Origin: Panulirus ornatus
Taxonomy: Eukaryota > Arthropoda > Malacostraca > Decapoda > Palinuridae
Assembly: GCF_036320965.1 (NCBI RefSeq)
Contig: NC_092269.1
Span: forward strand, 29,099,343-29,163,342
Direction of reading: 5' to 3'
Length of the DNA stretch: 64,000 nt
The notes beneath the pieces are model-generated. The model was not told where the DNA came from, did no database searches, and saw only the letters and a list, made by a program, of their open reading frames with translations. Both the position numbers and the translations under genes were made by a program. This document shows, piece by piece, positions 53,745-64,000 of the stretch; position 1 is the first letter of the stretch; every line of letters starts with the position of its first letter.

Positions 53745-55805
53745 ACATTCGTCTAAAAAACTTTTGATGGTATTTATGATCATAGTATTCACCATGTCTG
53801 ACGGTAACTCATTCCAGTGTTCAACATACCTATAGGAAAAGAAGCTTTCTCCCACGTCCGTACTGCATCTTTTAGCTTTGAGTTCCATTCCATTCGTCCT
53901 GGTAACCGTATTTTCTTGTATTTCGAAAAGATGTTTGTAGTTACTTTATCGAACTTGTTTAGAATTTTGAACACTTGGATTAAGTCACTGCGAAGTCTAC
54001 GTTTTTTAAGGGAGAAGAGATCCAATCGTTTTAGCCTCTCTTCGTATACCAGATTTCTAAATTACAGAATCAATTTTGTCGCGCGTCTTTGTACTTGCAC
54101 TGATTTTTCCTTGTCTGTTTAATAGTTAAGGGACCAAAAGTGGACTGAAATATTCAAGATGTGGTCTTACTAGAGACTTATAAAGTGTGAGAATGGTTTC
54201 TGGTGTCTTATAATCTACGTTCCTAGCTGTGAAACGTAGAATTTAATTGCCTTTTTTACTTGCTTCTTGACACTGTTTTGTGTATTTCAAATTGTTGCTA
54301 ATGACAACTCTAAGGTCCTTTTCTTCAATTACTTTAGTTAAAGAGTTTCCGAATAGTTTGGAGTCGTAACGTATATTCTTGTCTCCAAAGTGCATCACTT
54401 TACATTTGTCTACATCTTGGTAGTAAGTTGAGATCTCTATAAATCATTTCCCAGTCCCGCCTCTTTATAGCTCTACCTACCTCCTAGTCTAGTATAGTCA
54501 GCAAACTTGGAGATCTTAGATATGAGACCGAGTTCGTTCAATACTAGACGCTGCTTTCTTCCAGTAAACCAGTCTCTGATCTATGTACAGAGTTCTTCAC
54601 CGATTCCATGTGGTGTGAGTTTATGTAGAAGTCTCTTGTGAGGTACTTTATCGAAAGCCTTTTTGGAAATCTAAATACACTACATCTCTACATCTCATAT
54701 GATTTTTTCCCTCATTTCACCTAACACTAACGGACGTAAGACTAATTGTGCACTAATTCAAGGTGCACTTTCTGTCTTCTATTTCATATATAGGAGGAAC
54801 ATTTGCTAGTTTCCAGTCAGTTGGCACCTGACCAACCGATAGAGATTTGTTGAATATTTTTGTTATGGGATATATCAGCTGTCTCCTGACCTCCATTAAA
54901 AAGTCTTGGAGTTAAGTGGGCCGTTGGATATGTTAGGATTTAATTGATCCAGGTATTTAAGTACTTCAGACCTCTTTATTTCTCTAACCTTCAACTCTTC
55001 TTCTTCATCAGATCCTTGAAACATTTTCATTGGTTGCGGTATTCGAGATGTTTCTTCACTTGTGAATACGGAGTTAAGCGAATGATTCAGTATGGTAACC
55101 ATTTCCTTCTGGTCAGTAGTTAGTGTGTCATGTTCGTTTCGTAATGGTCCAATTCCTTCTTTTACTGTCTTTCTTAGTCTTGTATATTTGAAGAATTCCT
55201 TAAGATTATTCTTAACTTTCAAAGAGTTTCTTTTTTCTTCGTCGTGTTTACTCAGTCTTATGATCTTCTTACACTCTCTTTGGATTTTGATTAATTCCTG
55301 GGGATTTTCCATCGGTTCCCATCGATATGAATTTCTTACATGATTTCTTTTTTGGCGAATTAGTCCTCCTATTCTCCTATTCGTCCATGAGGGTTTTGAA
55401 ATATTACAAGTTCTCTTTGTGATTCGTGGAATATGTTTATTTTCAATCTCGACTAATATATTTTTAGACTTATTCCACATTTCCTCCACTGTGTAAACGC
55501 CAAGAAGTTTTACCCAATTGGTCTACGAATTCTTTTTTCTAATGTTCCAACCGTGCTCGCCTGTAACCTGGGATTAAGAGTTTGTTGTCATTTATTTCAT
55601 AATCTAGATTCATCTCTCATCTAATCCAATTGTGATCGCTGTTTGACAAACTCTCGCCCACTTCGCAAGAGTTGATTAAGTATGTGTCACTGGTAAGGAC
55701 AAGATCAAGAATGTTTTTACCTCTAGTTGGTTTCTTAATTAACTGTTCTAAAAAAGCGTCTTCAATCAGTTCCGTTAGTCTCGTTCCTTCTCGAGGAAGT
55801 GGAAA
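53745..55805 (-). pseudogene. CR1/L2-like non-LTR retrotransposon, degenerate
   Basis: Read on the minus strand in several frames. The end of the endonuclease region is at 55620-55800 (ILDLVLTSDTYLINSCEVGE, then SNSDHNW). The linker is the ORF 54896-55489 (for example GIGPLRNEHDTLTTDQKEMV). An RT fragment holds VYLDFQ then, after a one-base frameshift, KAFDKVPHKRLLHKL. Next come WFTGRKQRLVLNE and SKISKFADYTRLG. The C-terminal region (53789-54025) has RRLRSDLIQVFKILNKFD and, in a shifted frame, YRYVEHWNELPSDMVNTM. These strings are typical of CR1/L2-type elements. The core between VLNE and LGLISKIS is deleted, removing the SGVPQG motif, and FADD is FADY. It is inactive and older than the RTE copies. 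Confidence 0.82.
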
Positions 55806-55852
55806 AGTGTGAAAGAAAATATAAGATAATATAGAAATATAAGATATAGATC

Positions 55853-58475
55853 ATGTTGGGGTGAAGAGGGTGGTGAGCGTAAGTGAGCTTGGGAAGGAGA
55901 CTTGTGTGAGGAAGTACCAGGAGAGACTGAGTACAGAATGGAAAAAGGTGAGAGCAATGGAAGTAAGGGGAGTGGGGGAGGAATGGGATGTATTTAGGGA
56001 ATCAGTGATGGATTGCGCAAAAGATGCTTGTGGCATGAGAAGCGTGAGAGGTGGATTGATTAGAAAGGGTAGTAAGTGGTGGGATGAAGAGGTAAGATTA
56101 TTAGTGAAAGAGAAGAGAGAGGCATTTGGACGATTTTTGCAGGGAAAAAATGCAATTGAGTGAGAGATGTCTAAAAGAAAGAGACAGGAGGTCAAGAGAA
56201 AGGTGCAAGAGGTGAAAAAGAGGGCAAATGAGAGTTGGGGTGAGAGAGTATCATTAAATTTTAGGGAGAATAAAAAGATGCTCTGGAAGGAGGTAAATAA
56301 AGTGCGTAAGACAAGGGAGCAAATGGGAACTTCAGTGAGGTGCGCTAATGGGGAGGTGATAACAAGTAGTGGTGATGTGAGAAGGAGATGGAGTGAGTAT
56401 TTTGAAGGTTTGTTGAATGTGTTTGATGATAGAGTGGCAGATATAGGGTGTTTTGGTCGATGTGGTGTGCAAAGTGAGAGGGTTAGGGAAAATGATTTGG
56501 TAAACAGAGAAGAGGTAGTAAAAGCTTTGCGGAAGATGAAAGCCGGCAAGGCAGCAGGTTTGGATGGTATTGCCGTGGAATCTATTAAAAAAGGGGGTGA
56601 CTGTATTGTTGACTGGTTGGTAAGGTTATTTAATGTATGTATAACTCATGGTGAGGTGCCTGAGGATTGGCGGAATGCGTGCATAGTGCCACTGTACAAA
56701 GGCAAAGGGAATAAGAGTGAGTGCTCAAATTACAGAGGTATAAGTTTGTTGAGTATTCCTGGTAAATTATATTGGAGGGTATTGATTGAGAGGATGAAGG
56801 CATGTACAGAGCATCAGATTGGGGAAGAGCAGTGTGGTTTCAGAAGTGGTAGAGGATGTGTGGATCAGGTGTTTGCTTTGAAGAATGTATGTGAGAAATA
56901 CTTAGAAAAGCAAATGGATTTGTATGTAGCATTTATGGATCTGGAGAAGGCATGTGACAAGAGTTGATAGAGATGCTCTGTGGAAGGTATTAAGAATATA
57001 TGGTGTGGGAGGCAAGTTGTTAGATGCGGTGAAAAGTTTTTATCGAGGATGTAAGGCATGTGTACGTGTAGGAAGAGAGGAAAGTGATTGGTTCTCAGTG
57101 AATGTAGATTTGCGGCAGGGGTGTGTGATGTCCCCATGGTTGTTTAATTTGTTTATGGATGGGGTTGTTAGGGAGGTGAATGCAAGAGTTTTGGAAAGAG
57201 GGGCAAGTATGAAGTCTGTTGTGGATGAGAGAGCTTGGGAGGTGAGTCAGTTGTTGTTCGCTGATGATACGCTTATGACAGCGCTGGTGGTTGATTCATG
57301 TGAGAAACTGCAGAAGCTGGTGACTGAGTTTGGTAAAGTGTGTGAAAGAAGAAAGTTAAGAGTAAATGTGAATAAGAGCAAGGTTATTAGGTACAGTAGG
57401 GTTGAGGATCAAGTCAATTGGGAGGTAAGTTTGAATGGAGAAAAACTGGAGGAAGTGAAGTGTTTTAGATATCTGGGAGTGGATCTGGCAGCGGATGGAA
57501 CCATTGAAGCGGAAGTGGATCATAGGGTGGGGGAGGGGGCGAAAATCCTTGGAGCCTTGAAGAATGTGTAGAAGTCGAGAACATTATCTCGGAAAGCAAA
57601 AATGGGTATGTTTGAAGGAATAGTGGTTCCAACAATGTTGTATGGTTGCGAGGCGTGGGCTATGGATAGAGTTGTGCGCAGGAGGATGGATGTGCTGGAA
57701 ATGAGATGTTTGAGGACAATGTGTGGTGTGAGGTGGTTTGATCGAGTAAGTAATGTAAGGGTAAGAGAGATGTGTGGAAATAAAAAGAGCGTGGTTGAGA
57801 GAGCAGAAGAGGGTGTTTTGAAATGGTTTGGGCACATGGAGAGAATGAGTGAGGAAAGATTGACCAAGAGGATATATGTGTCGGAGGTGGAGTGAACGAG
57901 GAGAAGTGGGAGACCAAATTGGAGGTGGAAAGATGGAGTGAAAAAGATTTTGAGTGATCGCTGCCTGAACATGCAGGAGGGTGAAAGGCGGGCAAGGAAT
58001 AGAGTGAATTGGATCGATGTGGTATACCGGGGTTGACGTGCTGTCAGTGGATTGAATCAGGGCATGTGAAGCGTCTGGGGTAATCCATAGAAAGTTGTGT
58101 AGGGCCTGGATGTGGAAAGGGAGTTATGGTTTCGGGCATTATTGCATGACAGCTAGCGCTGTCCTAGCGCTTTTCCTAGCGCTACCTCGCACACATGAGG
58201 GGGGAGGGGGATGGTATTCCATGTGTGGCGAGGTGGCGATGGAAATGAATAAAGGCAGACAGTGTGAATTGTGTGCATGGGTATATATGTATGTGTCTGT
58301 GTGTGTATATATATGTGTACATTGAGATGTATAGGTATGTATATTTGCGTGTGTGGACGTGTATGTATATACATGTGTATGTGGGTGGGTTGGGCCATTT
58401 TCTTTCTTCTGTTTCCTTGCTCTACCTCGCAAACGCGGGAGGCAGCGACAAAGCAAAATAATAATAGCAAAAAGA
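55853..58475 (+). mobile_element. 5'-truncated, degenerate RTE, copy G
   Basis: It starts at TGTTGGGGTGAAGAGGGTGG, equivalent to about 37416 in copy D, and ends with a long-form 3' UTR and an A-rich tail near 58475. The normal TGA terminator is present at the ORF end. No (TA)n borders it, unlike the younger copies. Confidence 0.9.
55861..58035 (+). pseudogene. RTE linker-RT-C-terminus, multiply broken
   Basis: Readable pieces are 55861-56163, 56167-56967, 56954-57571 and 57602-57895. Breaks are Trp to TGA at 56161, an indel in the AYDR motif near 56955 (GCATGTGACAAGAG), Trp to TAG at 57569 and Gly to TGA at 57893. A 9-bp insertion near 57268 adds Leu-Met-Thr directly after FADDT. GLRQG is DLRQG. 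It is clearly inactive. Confidence 0.9.
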
Positions 58476-60447
58476 AATATAAGAATAGAAAACATAGAAA
58501 TAAAGATACATAGATATAAAAGAGTATTTTTTAGAATAGGTCAGGTCCAAGATGTTACGAAGGATATGATGATTTAAAAAAAAGTTCAAAGTTTAGCGGT
58601 GTAGGGCTAACTAAGCTCGTATTGCTAACGGCCACAAATTCATTAAGTGACGCAGTGGCTTGCCCAATATTACAGGGTGACCAGTATATACCCAGTTTCA
58701 TCTTGAAGATTAACACTAAAGGCCCATATTTCTGCAATACATTTGACATTGGTATTGATACACAATTTACGCAAATCTTAAACAGTTTTTACCACCAGTG
58801 TACAATTCAATGTTACAACCTTGTAATACGGTTCATAAGCACTATGTGATAGTGTTTTGTCACTTTATTTTCTCATGAAATTGCAAAGGACTTTTTCACG
58901 TTGTTGAGTTTTGACTGAAAGCAGCTGGAAATTAGATTGAAAAGATAAACATGAGAAACCAACCAATCGTATGCTATTAAAACGTCACGGGACTGATTTA
59001 GACCAATCAGAACATAAAACTAACCATACTGCTTTCTTCATCACAAAAGCAAACTTCACCGTGCAAAACCTCTTTTAGCCTTAAGACTATATATGGATGA
59101 GGATTAGAGAGGATTTGAATCACGGGGAGAATGATTAAGAGACGTTTTTCTGTAAACAAATATAAATTTACAAAGAGAAAGTGTGTGTGTTGAGGTGGCA
59201 CGTAAGTTAGATTAAGTATGTCCTCAATTAAGGTTTTCTCTTAAGATTTTTGAGATGAAGAAAACGAGCTATTTTATTGGTAGACTATCTTCTTTTTGTT
59301 TTACAACTCCACGAAAGTATACATAGCCCATTGATGGAGAGATAAGATGATCTCTAACCAGAAGGAGTGAGCATAAAAAGCCAAATTAGATGGTCAGTGA
59401 GGCAGAGATGATACGGGAAGGATGCTGCTAAATTTGAATGGATCTATTGGTAATGTCCCACTCGGTACGAGATGAAGGACCTCAAATGATATGGTGTTCT
59501 GTCTGAGGTTTTTCATTACTACCAGGGCCAAAGGTGATAAGGAAGTCCTGCAGGAGGAACTCTAATTGAACAAAATCTGTCATCCCTAGTTAGGACGCGC
59601 TGGATGATGAGTTTCATCTAATACACGTACACCAGACCCTGGTAGGACGACCAGAGTGGAGAGTTCCAGGCACCAGACGTCCATCAGTCCCAGGTATATA
59701 CCCGACACTTGTCCCTCCCTACATCGGCTCAATACTGGCCGCTTGACACTATTAACGCCCTTGTGCAGGAGAGGTAAAAGGACCTCCTGGTCCCTCCAGA
59801 TCCACTGGGACGACAGTGATTCCTCCCTTCGTCTTTTACTTCGAGTTGTCTTGACTAGCATCAGCGACCACCACCTCCTCCTCTTCCTCGTGAGACTCCA
59901 TGTTCCTTCCTCCTGAAGCTAGTCACTCCAGCGTCTCTAGCGAGCGAGAAGTTATGGTAGGTCATTTCCCTTGACACAGTTCCCTTGGAAGATATAATTC
60001 CTTTCATCCTGGAACGCCAGGATTCGGAGGTTCGGCTTCACCAGAGATCGAAGCACCCTGACTGGCTCTGGTGGGGGTCGTCCCCGTTCTCAGAGCCAAC
60101 ATTGTCGAACCCACGCTTGAGCTGCCCTAAAGTCCGTTAGGTCAATGCTCCCTCCTTCGCACGAAGTCCTTCCTCCACCCTCCGCACGGTGTCCACAGCC
60201 TCTCTCCCGCCCTTCTCCTCCGCTGCTTCTGTGTCAGCCTTTGGCAGCGCTTCCGCCACTCCTGAGGGAGGACGACACCCTAACAGTCCCTACTTTCTCT
60301 CGACTGGGACGTCGGTGGGCTCCCCGCCCGTCCAACAGACGTCGCCCAGAATGTCTCCTGCGACCAAGGAGATGCTTCTCTCCTTCAGGAAACAATTATC
60401 TAACTCTCTATCTCCTCTCCGTCCCCTTGGAAACATGGTGTGCTCCT
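58476..60447. other. No gene seen
   Basis: Unique-looking sequence of about 2 kb. Several ORFs of 60-116 codons (58622-58849, 59586-59861, 60145-60495) show no motif that I recognise. From 60145 the region grades into the 32-bp minisatellite. Confidence 0.5.
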
Positions 60448-61268
60448 CTCCCAGCGCAAGTGGAGCTCTATCTGTTCCTCTCCCAGCACCCGTAGAGCTC
60501 TGCCTGTTCCTCTCCCTCTCCCAGCGCCCGTGGAGCTCTTTCTGTTCTTTTCTCAGCGCCCGTAGAGCTCTGTCAGTTTCCTAGCACCCGTGGAGCTCTG
60601 TCTGTTCCTCTCCCAGCACCCGGAGAGCTCTTTCTGTTCCTTTCTCAGCTCCCGTGGAGCTTTGTCTGTTAATCTCCCAGCGCCCGTGGAGCTCAGTCTG
60701 TTCCCCTCCCAGCGCTCGTGGAGCTCTTTCTGTTCCTTTCTCAGCGCCCGTAGATCTCTGTCTGTTCCCCTCTCAGCGCTCGTGGAGCTCTGTCTGTTCC
60801 CCTCCCAGCGCTCGTGGAGCTCTCTCTGTTCCTTTCTCAGCTCCCATGGAGCTCTGTCTGTTAATCTCCCAGCCCCCGTGGAACTCTGTCTGTTCCCCTC
60901 CCAGCACCCGTAGAGCTCTGCTTGTTCCTCTCCCAGAGCCCTTGGAGCTCTTTCTGTTCCTTTCTCAGCTCCCGTGGAGCTCTGTCTGTTCCCCTCTCAG
61001 CGCTCGTGGAGCTCTGTCTGTTCCCCTCCCAGCGCTCGTGGAGCTCTCTCTGTTCCTTTCTCAGCTCCCATGGAGCTCTGTCTGTTAATCTCCCAGCCCC
61101 CGTGGAACTCTGTCTGTTCCCCTCCCAGCACCCGTAGAGCTCTGCTTGTTCCTCTCCCAGAGCCCTTGGAGCTCTTTCTGTTCCTTTCTCAGCTCCCGTC
61201 GAGCTCTGTCTGTTCCCCTCCCAGCGCTCGTGGAGCTCTGCCTGTTCCTCTCCCAGCGCCCGTGGGCC
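60448..61268. repeat. 32-bp minisatellite with a 224-bp higher-order repeat
   Basis: About 25 units of CGTGGAGCTCTGTCTGTTCC plus CCTCCCAGCGCT, spaced 32 bp (60531 to 60563). A run of seven units starting CTCCCATGGAGC at 60841 repeats at 61065, exactly 224 bp later. The many overlapping ORFs in all plus frames are artefacts of the 32-bp (non-triplet) unit. Confidence 0.94.
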
Positions 61269-63480
61269 TCGGCTCGGCTTCATGGTGCTTGTGCGGGTCG
61301 ACACTCCCTCACCACTCTGTCTCATGCTCCACCATCTGATATTCTCCTCATCCCTCTTACCCTCCCGAGCCCAACTCTCTGGTTGGTGTAGCAAGCATAT
61401 TAAGGAAGGCGTCCTTGATCCCCAAGTCTTATACGATAAACATGATGGTTCCTTTTACTCCTATCTCCGGAGACCCTAACGGGCATCAGGCGGAGTTTAC
61501 GTGCCATTACCCTACCCATCCCAGAGCTGAGTGGGGTAATGTCTTCCCGATGATGGTGTCTTCCTCTCTCCTGATTTCCACACTCACCCTCCTTATGATA
61601 TCCTTTTGTTTTGGTCGTCTGGTCGATGCTAAGGGATCTCCTCCTCTTGCCGCTTCTCTGTACTCACGAACCCCAGGCACTCTCTCCTTACGTATACACC
61701 CGTCCCTCCAGCACCCCTTCTTCTCGACTCCTTCAGCACTCCACCACCCAGGAGCCTCGGAGTCATTTACACACAACAAATCTAACGAGACCGAAGCTCC
61801 CTTAAACGTCTACAGTGAGGCGTTTGTTGTCACTCACTTGTCTTCGAGTAACCATCACACATCAACCAAGTCCACACCTTCTCCAAACAGAGACCTGGGC
61901 ATTAACTGTATCATATTCCCGGGTTCGGAAGGCTTCGAAAAATGACTCGAGACCGTAAGTGTACAGCCATGGAAGTATCTATGAATCATAAAGACAGAGA
62001 AGAGAGAAAACACTTGAGGAATCTTCACGACCAAATGTAGGACAGAAAAGTTCCGGGAAGCTAATTCATTTTGTTTTCTTGGTTCTCATTCCACCACCTC
62101 CACCCCTGTGGTAAACATCTCAGACGGGTGTCACATATATGGACAACCTTCTGCCTTTCATATAGACAACTGAGCTGAAGTTATTCTTCCCAAAATACCT
62201 GGGATTTTAATCCCTCCAGCAAGCGCTCCAGCGACGGAGATGTGGAGGCTCGCGCTGCTGCCTCCCAGACGCTTGATGAGGCGGAACAGATGCATGAACT
62301 GAACCTGGTCAGGAACGCTAGTGATGATGGTGGCCGCACTTACCTCACCCTGAATGTCCGTGTCTCCGCACACAGTGGGCCTCTTAAGCTCCTCAAACTC
62401 TCTCATACGACTGGAACTCGTTCTGCAGGACTGGAAAGGCGTCGTTCTTCGCTGTCTCTATTACGTTGTTAACTACGGTCTCCTCTGCTGATAAATGGCT
62501 TCATTGCTAGTTAGTGCACTGCTTAATACATCATTACCTTCCAGTGCGACAAGAAGGGGCGAAATATTTCCATCTCTCGTGATATAAGGAATGACCTCGA
62601 CACAGCTGCTTTGACTGACATCACCTACTCTACATCACATCGAGCAGATGCTCAAAGTTCTCTTTGCAAAAGTACGAACGAGGCGTTGTAGGTTTATAGT
62701 ACTTAAGTATAAAAGAGTCAGGATACCATTCAATAGTCTTTGAAACGAAGTCTTCCCACAGACTAAAAGTTTTGAATGAAGTATCGAATGGATTGGTTGT
62801 GGTGTTTATAAACGAATGAATCTTATCAGCTTCGTCTTTGGACTGGATGTTCATATATGCAATACCTACTTACACTATAGGCGATCTGAACATAAGAAGG
62901 GGGGTGAAGACACATGAGGATGAGATTTAACACAAGAGCTGTACCATCTAATGGTTTCCAGTCCTGTCCTCTCGGTTTCTGATCTAGTTATCTTCGTGAG
63001 GAGCGAGATCAATTGGTAGGCTGGTCGATTTGTTGGTTGGGCTTTTGACCTTGTCATCTGCCAGGGTCATTAAGGCCATAAACGTCACCCTATCAACACC
63101 AACCAAAGAAATAGTGAGAGACCCTTTCTTCAGGTATTCAAGATGAGTCAAAGATCACATAGTGTGTCCCACGGTGACAAAGCGAAGCTCCGTTGAGAGA
63201 TCCAATGAGATATTCAGCTTCCAAGCCATCGATTGAGTGGTATTCCTCTTCTGAATCACAAGAAGCTGACATTCACTCATGGTTTCAGTGTCGATAAATC
63301 TGGCTCATTCTGAACCCTTACATAGGCTGTCAGGTTGAAACTGTCAATCGTCTCCTTTGACGGTGTATGAAAATGTCAAAAGTCCTCTACGTATTTTTTT
63401 TATAAACCACAACCTAGCTTCGCGTTCTCCTTTCCGATAAGAGTAATGGAAGGAAGGAATCTTCAGCGCCAGGTCCATCA

Positions 63481-63481
<1 letters not shown>
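61269..63481. other. No gene confidently seen
   Basis: Unique-looking sequence. ORFs of 60-176 codons exist (61415-61945 plus; 62158-62406 and 62630-62854 minus). I cannot assign any of them, and none has supporting context. The minus-strand ORF 62158-62406 contains an AG/GTAAGT-like string, but I cannot build an exon from it. Confidence 0.45.

Positions 63482-63520
<39 letters not shown>
63482..63520. repeat. (GA)n microsatellite
   Basis: About 38 bp of GA. From 63521 to the window end no feature is seen. Confidence 0.93.
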
Positions 63521-63524
<4 letters not shown>

Positions 63525-64000
63525 CAGCAGCGACTAGAGACTCCTCATCAGAGAACGAGTGTGATATGTTTATATTTTGTGGTTCCACCTGCGGCCGTTG
63601 GAGGGCGTTAGTTGGTGGTTCAGTCCACCCAGCGAGCGTGAGGAACAATTTGGCGACCCATTTTCACCTATCATTTGACCACTCAGAACTCTTATGATGG
63701 CTTCTAAACACTCTGGACAGGAGAATAACTCTTGCAGGAACGAAAAGCAATCTGTGTTGTGCTCAGGAAGTGGACGAAAGTGGTGTTGATTCACCGAATA
63801 GTGAGAAAGATTTAGGGGAGCAAGGAGAGGGACTCTGTGTTGGTCAAGACGTTCGAGCTAAGCTGTGAAAAAATTTGATTCATTTCTCTTTATTTTCTCT
63901 GTACGAGAAGATGGACACCAGTGACCCTTGCGTGTTTATGTTCATTTTGCTAGGGATTTTGGTTGTGAATTCTAAGCGCTGAAAATTAGACAGAAGTGGT

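Noticed and set aside
61415..61945. 176-codon plus-strand ORF
   Set aside because: No motif, no context, and composition like its flanks. Left as unassigned sequence.
62158..62406. Possible host exon on the minus strand with a GTAAGT-like donor
   Set aside because: No recognisable protein family, no partner exon, and the splice-like string is inside the open frame. Not supportable.
62630..62854. 74-codon minus-strand ORF containing FINTTTNPFD
   Set aside because: A faint resemblance to domains found in transposon-related proteins, but too short and isolated to assign.

Overview
This window is eukaryotic, repeat-dominated DNA. It contains no operon-like gene packing, no gene with a bacterial ribosome-binding site, and no host protein-coding gene that I can recognise. 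The contents are long dinucleotide arrays ((TA)n, (GA/CT)n, (TG)n), many minisatellites, RTE-type and CR1-type non-LTR retrotransposons, and tRNA-derived SINEs. This combination suggests an arthropod, most plausibly a decapod crustacean. That assignment is an inference from repeat style, not from a marker gene.

Layout. 1-1950: a 22-bp minisatellite, GA arrays and a large TATC/TA array. 1951-5478: a short RTE-related non-autonomous element, a 5'-truncated RTE copy on the plus strand, and a second RTE fragment facing it tail to tail. 5479-17918: two tandem copies of a unit of about 6.2 kb. Each carries an RTE 3'-UTR fragment, a decayed reverse transcriptase, a 21-bp minisatellite of about 2.2 kb, CT arrays, a TA array, a short RTE-derived element and a SINE tail. 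17031-20287: a nearly complete RTE on the minus strand with an uninterrupted 998-codon endonuclease-reverse transcriptase ORF. 20288-36300: unique-looking sequence with about a dozen minisatellites (11, 19, 28, 34, 35, 38, 40, 53 and 22 bp units) and many microsatellites. 36470-44599: a decayed RT, then three RTE copies in a row, the last nearly full length with one frameshift. 44600-52250: more tandem repeats, including a 2.6-kb 22-bp array. 52250-58475: a retroelement nest with an RTE-derived short element, head-to-head SINEs, a CR1-like pseudogene and another broken RTE. 58476-64000: mostly unique sequence with one 32-bp minisatellite.

The recognisable biology is retrotransposition. The RTE family supplies one ORF with an endonuclease at the N-terminus, a reverse transcriptase in the middle and a conserved C-terminal tail. 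Its 3' end carries a small hairpin-like module followed by poly(A). A separate short repeat of about 250 bp joins about 100 bp of the RTE 5' end to about 50 bp of an RTE-like 3' end, so it looks like a parasite of the RTE machinery. Nearly every young RTE or SINE copy abuts a (TA)n array, which suggests insertion into such arrays, seeding of new ones, or both. The 6.2-kb tandem duplication has one junction inside an RTE fragment. That fragment is C-like up to a 16-bp tract and A-flanked after it, as expected from unequal recombination between two RTE copies. A duplication created by assembly is the main alternative.
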